Assembly (NCBI RefSeq): GCF_030295325.1
Contig: NZ_AP027059.1
Coordinates: 310,001-374,000 of the forward strand
Length of the DNA stretch: 64,000 nt
Reading direction: 5' to 3'
DNA from: Haliovirga abyssi
GTDB taxonomy: Bacteria > Fusobacteriota > Fusobacteriia > Fusobacteriales > Haliovirgaceae
Each line of letters begins with the position of its first letter. Position 1 is the first letter of the stretch. This document shows, in pieces, positions 62,023 to 64,000 of this stretch. A model generated the notes under the pieces. That model saw only the letters and a program-made list of their open reading frames with translations, was not told the DNA's origin and ran no database searches. The position numbers were made by a program, and so were the translations under genes.

Positions 62023-63303
62023 ATGGAAAAAAAATTGATATATTTATTTTTTATAATGTTATTTTCCACAACGATATACGCTAGTAGAGAACAAACTAAA
62101 AAAATAAATTTTTCTGTTTTAAGTGTTGGAGATTTTAATGGAGAATATAAAAAAATCCCTAAAATTTTTAATATTGTAAAGCAAACAGAAAGGTTAAGAG
62201 ATAATCTTGTAAAAATAGATATAGGAAATAATTTTTCAAAAATAGATAATTATAATGATATTATAATGAGATTTTTAAAAAAATCAAAATTTGATTTTAA
62301 TTTTTTAGGAATAGATGAATTTAAAAGTAAAGTTTATATAAAAGAAAATAAATTTTTTTCAAGTTTAAATTTAATTGAAAATTCTGTAATTCCTTATAAA
62401 TTAATAAAAAAAGATAATTATATATTAGCAATTGTAGGAATATCAAATTTATATGGGAAAACAGATAATTTAGTTGATTATAAAAAAGAATTAGAAAAGT
62501 TGATATATAAGCTTGATTCAAAATCAGATTTTGTATTTATAGTTTCAGATTTAACTAGAGCAGAAAATTTAAATATATTAGCTCAATTTAAAGATATATC
62601 AATTTTATTTGAAAGTAATAGTTTTTCATATAATCCAATAGAAAAAATTGGAGAACAGTATATTATAGCTAATAAAAATCCAATTTTATTGGATTTTGTA
62701 TATAATCCAAATGTTGCAAAACAGATAAACAAACATAATAAAAATTTTTCTTTGAAAAATTTATTTATAGAAGATTATAAAATAATAGATGATTATTCAT
62801 ACTATGAAGAAGACAATAAGTTAAAAGATTATATTAACTGGAAAGAAGAAGTAGAAAAGAAAAAAAATAGTGAATTTAAAATTTTTAATAATAAAACTTT
62901 TTACAAAGAAAATGTTTTGTTGGGAGAAAGAATTCCATTTTTAGATAGTATTGGAGAATATTTATCATATTATTATGATTCTGATACAGTTGCATTTGTA
63001 AGTTCAGATATAAAAAGAGGATTAAAAAAAGGTATTGTAACTGTAAAAGAGTTGAAAGAGTTATTAAAAAATGATAATATAGAGATATATAATATTTCAG
63101 ATTTAGAATTACAAAAATTAATAAAAGCTAATAAATTTTTTAAAGGGACAGACAAATATATCTATTTTATTAACGAGTATAAAAATTTAGGAAAAAAAGA
63201 GAGTTATAAAATCATTTCAACAGAAGAGTTTGAAAATAGATTTGGATATAAAGGCAAAGTTTTAAATTATACAATATCTGATTTTTTATTACAAAGGAGA
63301 TAA
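62023..63303 (+). CDS. Exported degenerate 5'-nucleotidase-like protein
   Basis: A 426-residue protein with a signal peptide (about 1-20). The layout follows the UshA/YfkN family: metallophosphatase-like N-terminal half and 5'-nucleotidase C-terminal half (LGERIPFLDSIGEYLSYYYDS, AFVSSDIKRGLKKGIVTVKEL, YNISDLELQKLIKAN). The metal motifs are lost: GDFNG replaces NDxHG, IDIGNN replaces the DxGD box, and FLGIDEF replaces GNHEF. It is therefore probably not catalytic. ATG 62023 follows AAGGGGA; an ATG at 61996 is inside prfB. Confidence 0.75.
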   Translation: MEKKLIYLFFIMLFSTTIYASREQTKKINFSVLSVGDFNGEYKKIPKIFNIVKQTERLRDNLVKIDIGNNFSKIDNYNDIIMRFLKKSKFDFNFLGIDEFKSKVYIKENKFFSSLNLIENSVIPYKLIKKDNYILAIVGISNLYGKTDNLVDYKKELEKLIYKLDSKSDFVFIVSDLTRAENLNILAQFKDISILFESNSFSYNPIEKIGEQYIIANKNPILLDFVYNPNVAKQINKHNKNFSLKNLFIEDYKIIDDYSYYEEDNKLKDYINWKEEVEKKKNSEFKIFNNKTFYKENVLLGERIPFLDSIGEYLSYYYDSDTVAFVSSDIKRGLKKGIVTVKELKELLKNDNIEIYNISDLELQKLIKANKFFKGTDKYIYFINEYKNLGKKESYKIISTEEFENRFGYKGKVLNYTISDFLLQRR

Positions 63304-63306
63304 AAT

Positions 63307-63858
63307 ATGAAAAAAATATTTGTTTTATTTATAATTTTATGTAATTTAATAGTGGCACAAGATTACAATAAAGCTGTTATGGAAAATAAAAATATAAAGA
63401 GCATCGAGCAAAAACAGATAACAGAACAAGAGATAAGTTTAATTGGAGTAAATGTGGATGGAATTAGAGTAGATAAAATTTATACTAATTTATTATCTCA
63501 AAAAAGTGAAGTTGTAATTTTAAAAAAAGATTTGGAAACAGCATTTTTAGCAAAGAATAAAGATATTAAAGAGATAAATTTGACTATAGGTAAAGATAAA
63601 TTAATAGCAAAAGGAAAAGTTAGTTTGTTAGGGATTATAATGAGTGTTTATTTAGAAGGGGAATTTATTTTAAATGATAATCAAGAATTAGAATTTGATA
63701 TAAAAAAGGCAAAAGTAAATGGAATTATAGGAGTACCTAAAAAGATTATAGAAGGGTTTAAAAAGCGGTTAAATCCAATATTTAAATTAAAGAAATTTGG
63801 GATTCCGTTATATGTAAGTAAGATAATTTTTGAAAAAGATAAAATAAAATTCATATAG
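63307..63858 (+). CDS. Exported LmeA/DUF2993-like lipid-binding protein
   Basis: A 183-residue protein with a signal peptide (MKKIFVLFIILCNLIVA). The mature part has the beta-rich, amphipathic pattern of DUF2993 (LmeA) proteins: VNVDGIRVDKIYTNLLSQ, LETAFLAKNKDIKEINLTIGKDKLIAKGKVSLLG and FGIPLYVSKIIFEKDKIKF at the end. LmeA binds phosphatidylinositol lipids in actinobacteria; the ligand here is unknown. It starts 3 nt after the 5'-nucleotidase-like gene. Confidence 0.7.
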   Translation: MKKIFVLFIILCNLIVAQDYNKAVMENKNIKSIEQKQITEQEISLIGVNVDGIRVDKIYTNLLSQKSEVVILKKDLETAFLAKNKDIKEINLTIGKDKLIAKGKVSLLGIIMSVYLEGEFILNDNQELEFDIKKAKVNGIIGVPKKIIEGFKKRLNPIFKLKKFGIPLYVSKIIFEKDKIKFI

Positions 63859-63868
63859 GAGGACATAA

Positions 63869-64000
<132 letters not shown>

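Overview
The window is 64 kb of very AT-rich bacterial chromosome (roughly a quarter G+C by eye). Almost every gene is on the plus strand; the one minus-strand gene I accept is at 3498-3827. The content suggests a free-living anaerobic diderm, most like a marine member of the Fusobacteriota. Reasons are the low G+C, exported proteins with Sec signals but no lipobox, a rhamnose pathway, a very large 2-hydroxyacyl-CoA dehydratase activase-type protein, natural-competence genes and many sensory proteins. This placement is an inference. No phage, plasmid or transposase gene is visible.

Layout. 0-8 kb: a DUF427 protein, a c-di-GMP phosphodiesterase, an orphan osmolyte-type binding protein, then a two-component pair followed by a SHOCT/DUF302/SHOCT cassette. 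8-16 kb: a TauE/SafE exporter, an ArsR regulator behind a 44-bp perfect palindrome, two paralogous methyltransferases around a small binding-protein-like gene, and a 1397-residue activase. 16-29 kb: ferritin-like protein, HD/HD-GYP protein, pgeF, nifS-iscU, dacA, birA, comEA, an exonuclease-RmlD fusion, a HEPN/MNT pair, a pseudopilin, comEC and rmlB. 29-37 kb: dnaG-rpoD, four tRNAs, a second sigma-70 factor, a Nif3-family gene, a TPM-domain protein, and the RNase P RNA followed by a tandem repeat array. 37-48 kb: lon, an HD-GYP response regulator, a binding protein-kinase-sigma54 regulator system, then rplS-lepB-rimI. 48-64 kb: a multi-PAS kinase, a small basic membrane protein-DUF350-membrane spermidine synthase operon, tatD-rlmA-acpS, a CBS-type pyrophosphatase, an AAA/PD-(D/E)XK protein, prfB with its programmed frameshift, a degenerate 5'-nucleotidase-like protein, an LmeA-like protein and the start of gltX.

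The most distinctive structure is intergenic. A family of hairpin elements of about 98 bp (called A here) occurs at least a dozen times. Two copies are inserted inside the loops of other copies, each flanked by a 4-bp TTTA/TAAA duplication, and when the inner copy is removed the outer copies are again exactly 98 bp. Another A copy interrupts a different repeat whose uninterrupted version is 5 kb away in inverted orientation, which gives a filled-site/empty-site pair with a CAAA duplication. A elements therefore look like recently mobile miniature elements. At two genes the element supplies the stop codon. A second family (C, about 140 bp, with AATAAGCTACGC-type inverted ends) lies at gene ends. 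A third set (D) consists of fragments of accessory-repeat motifs. A fourth repeat type has entered the rmlB reading frame twice.

Working together: competence genes (comEA, pseudopilin, comEC) are scattered through 23-28 kb; c-di-GMP signalling is represented by one EAL and two HD-GYP proteins; three histidine kinases and three receiver proteins point to heavy environmental sensing; the housekeeping blocks dnaG-rpoD, rplS-lepB-rimI, tatD-rlmA-acpS and prfB-gltX look ordinary.
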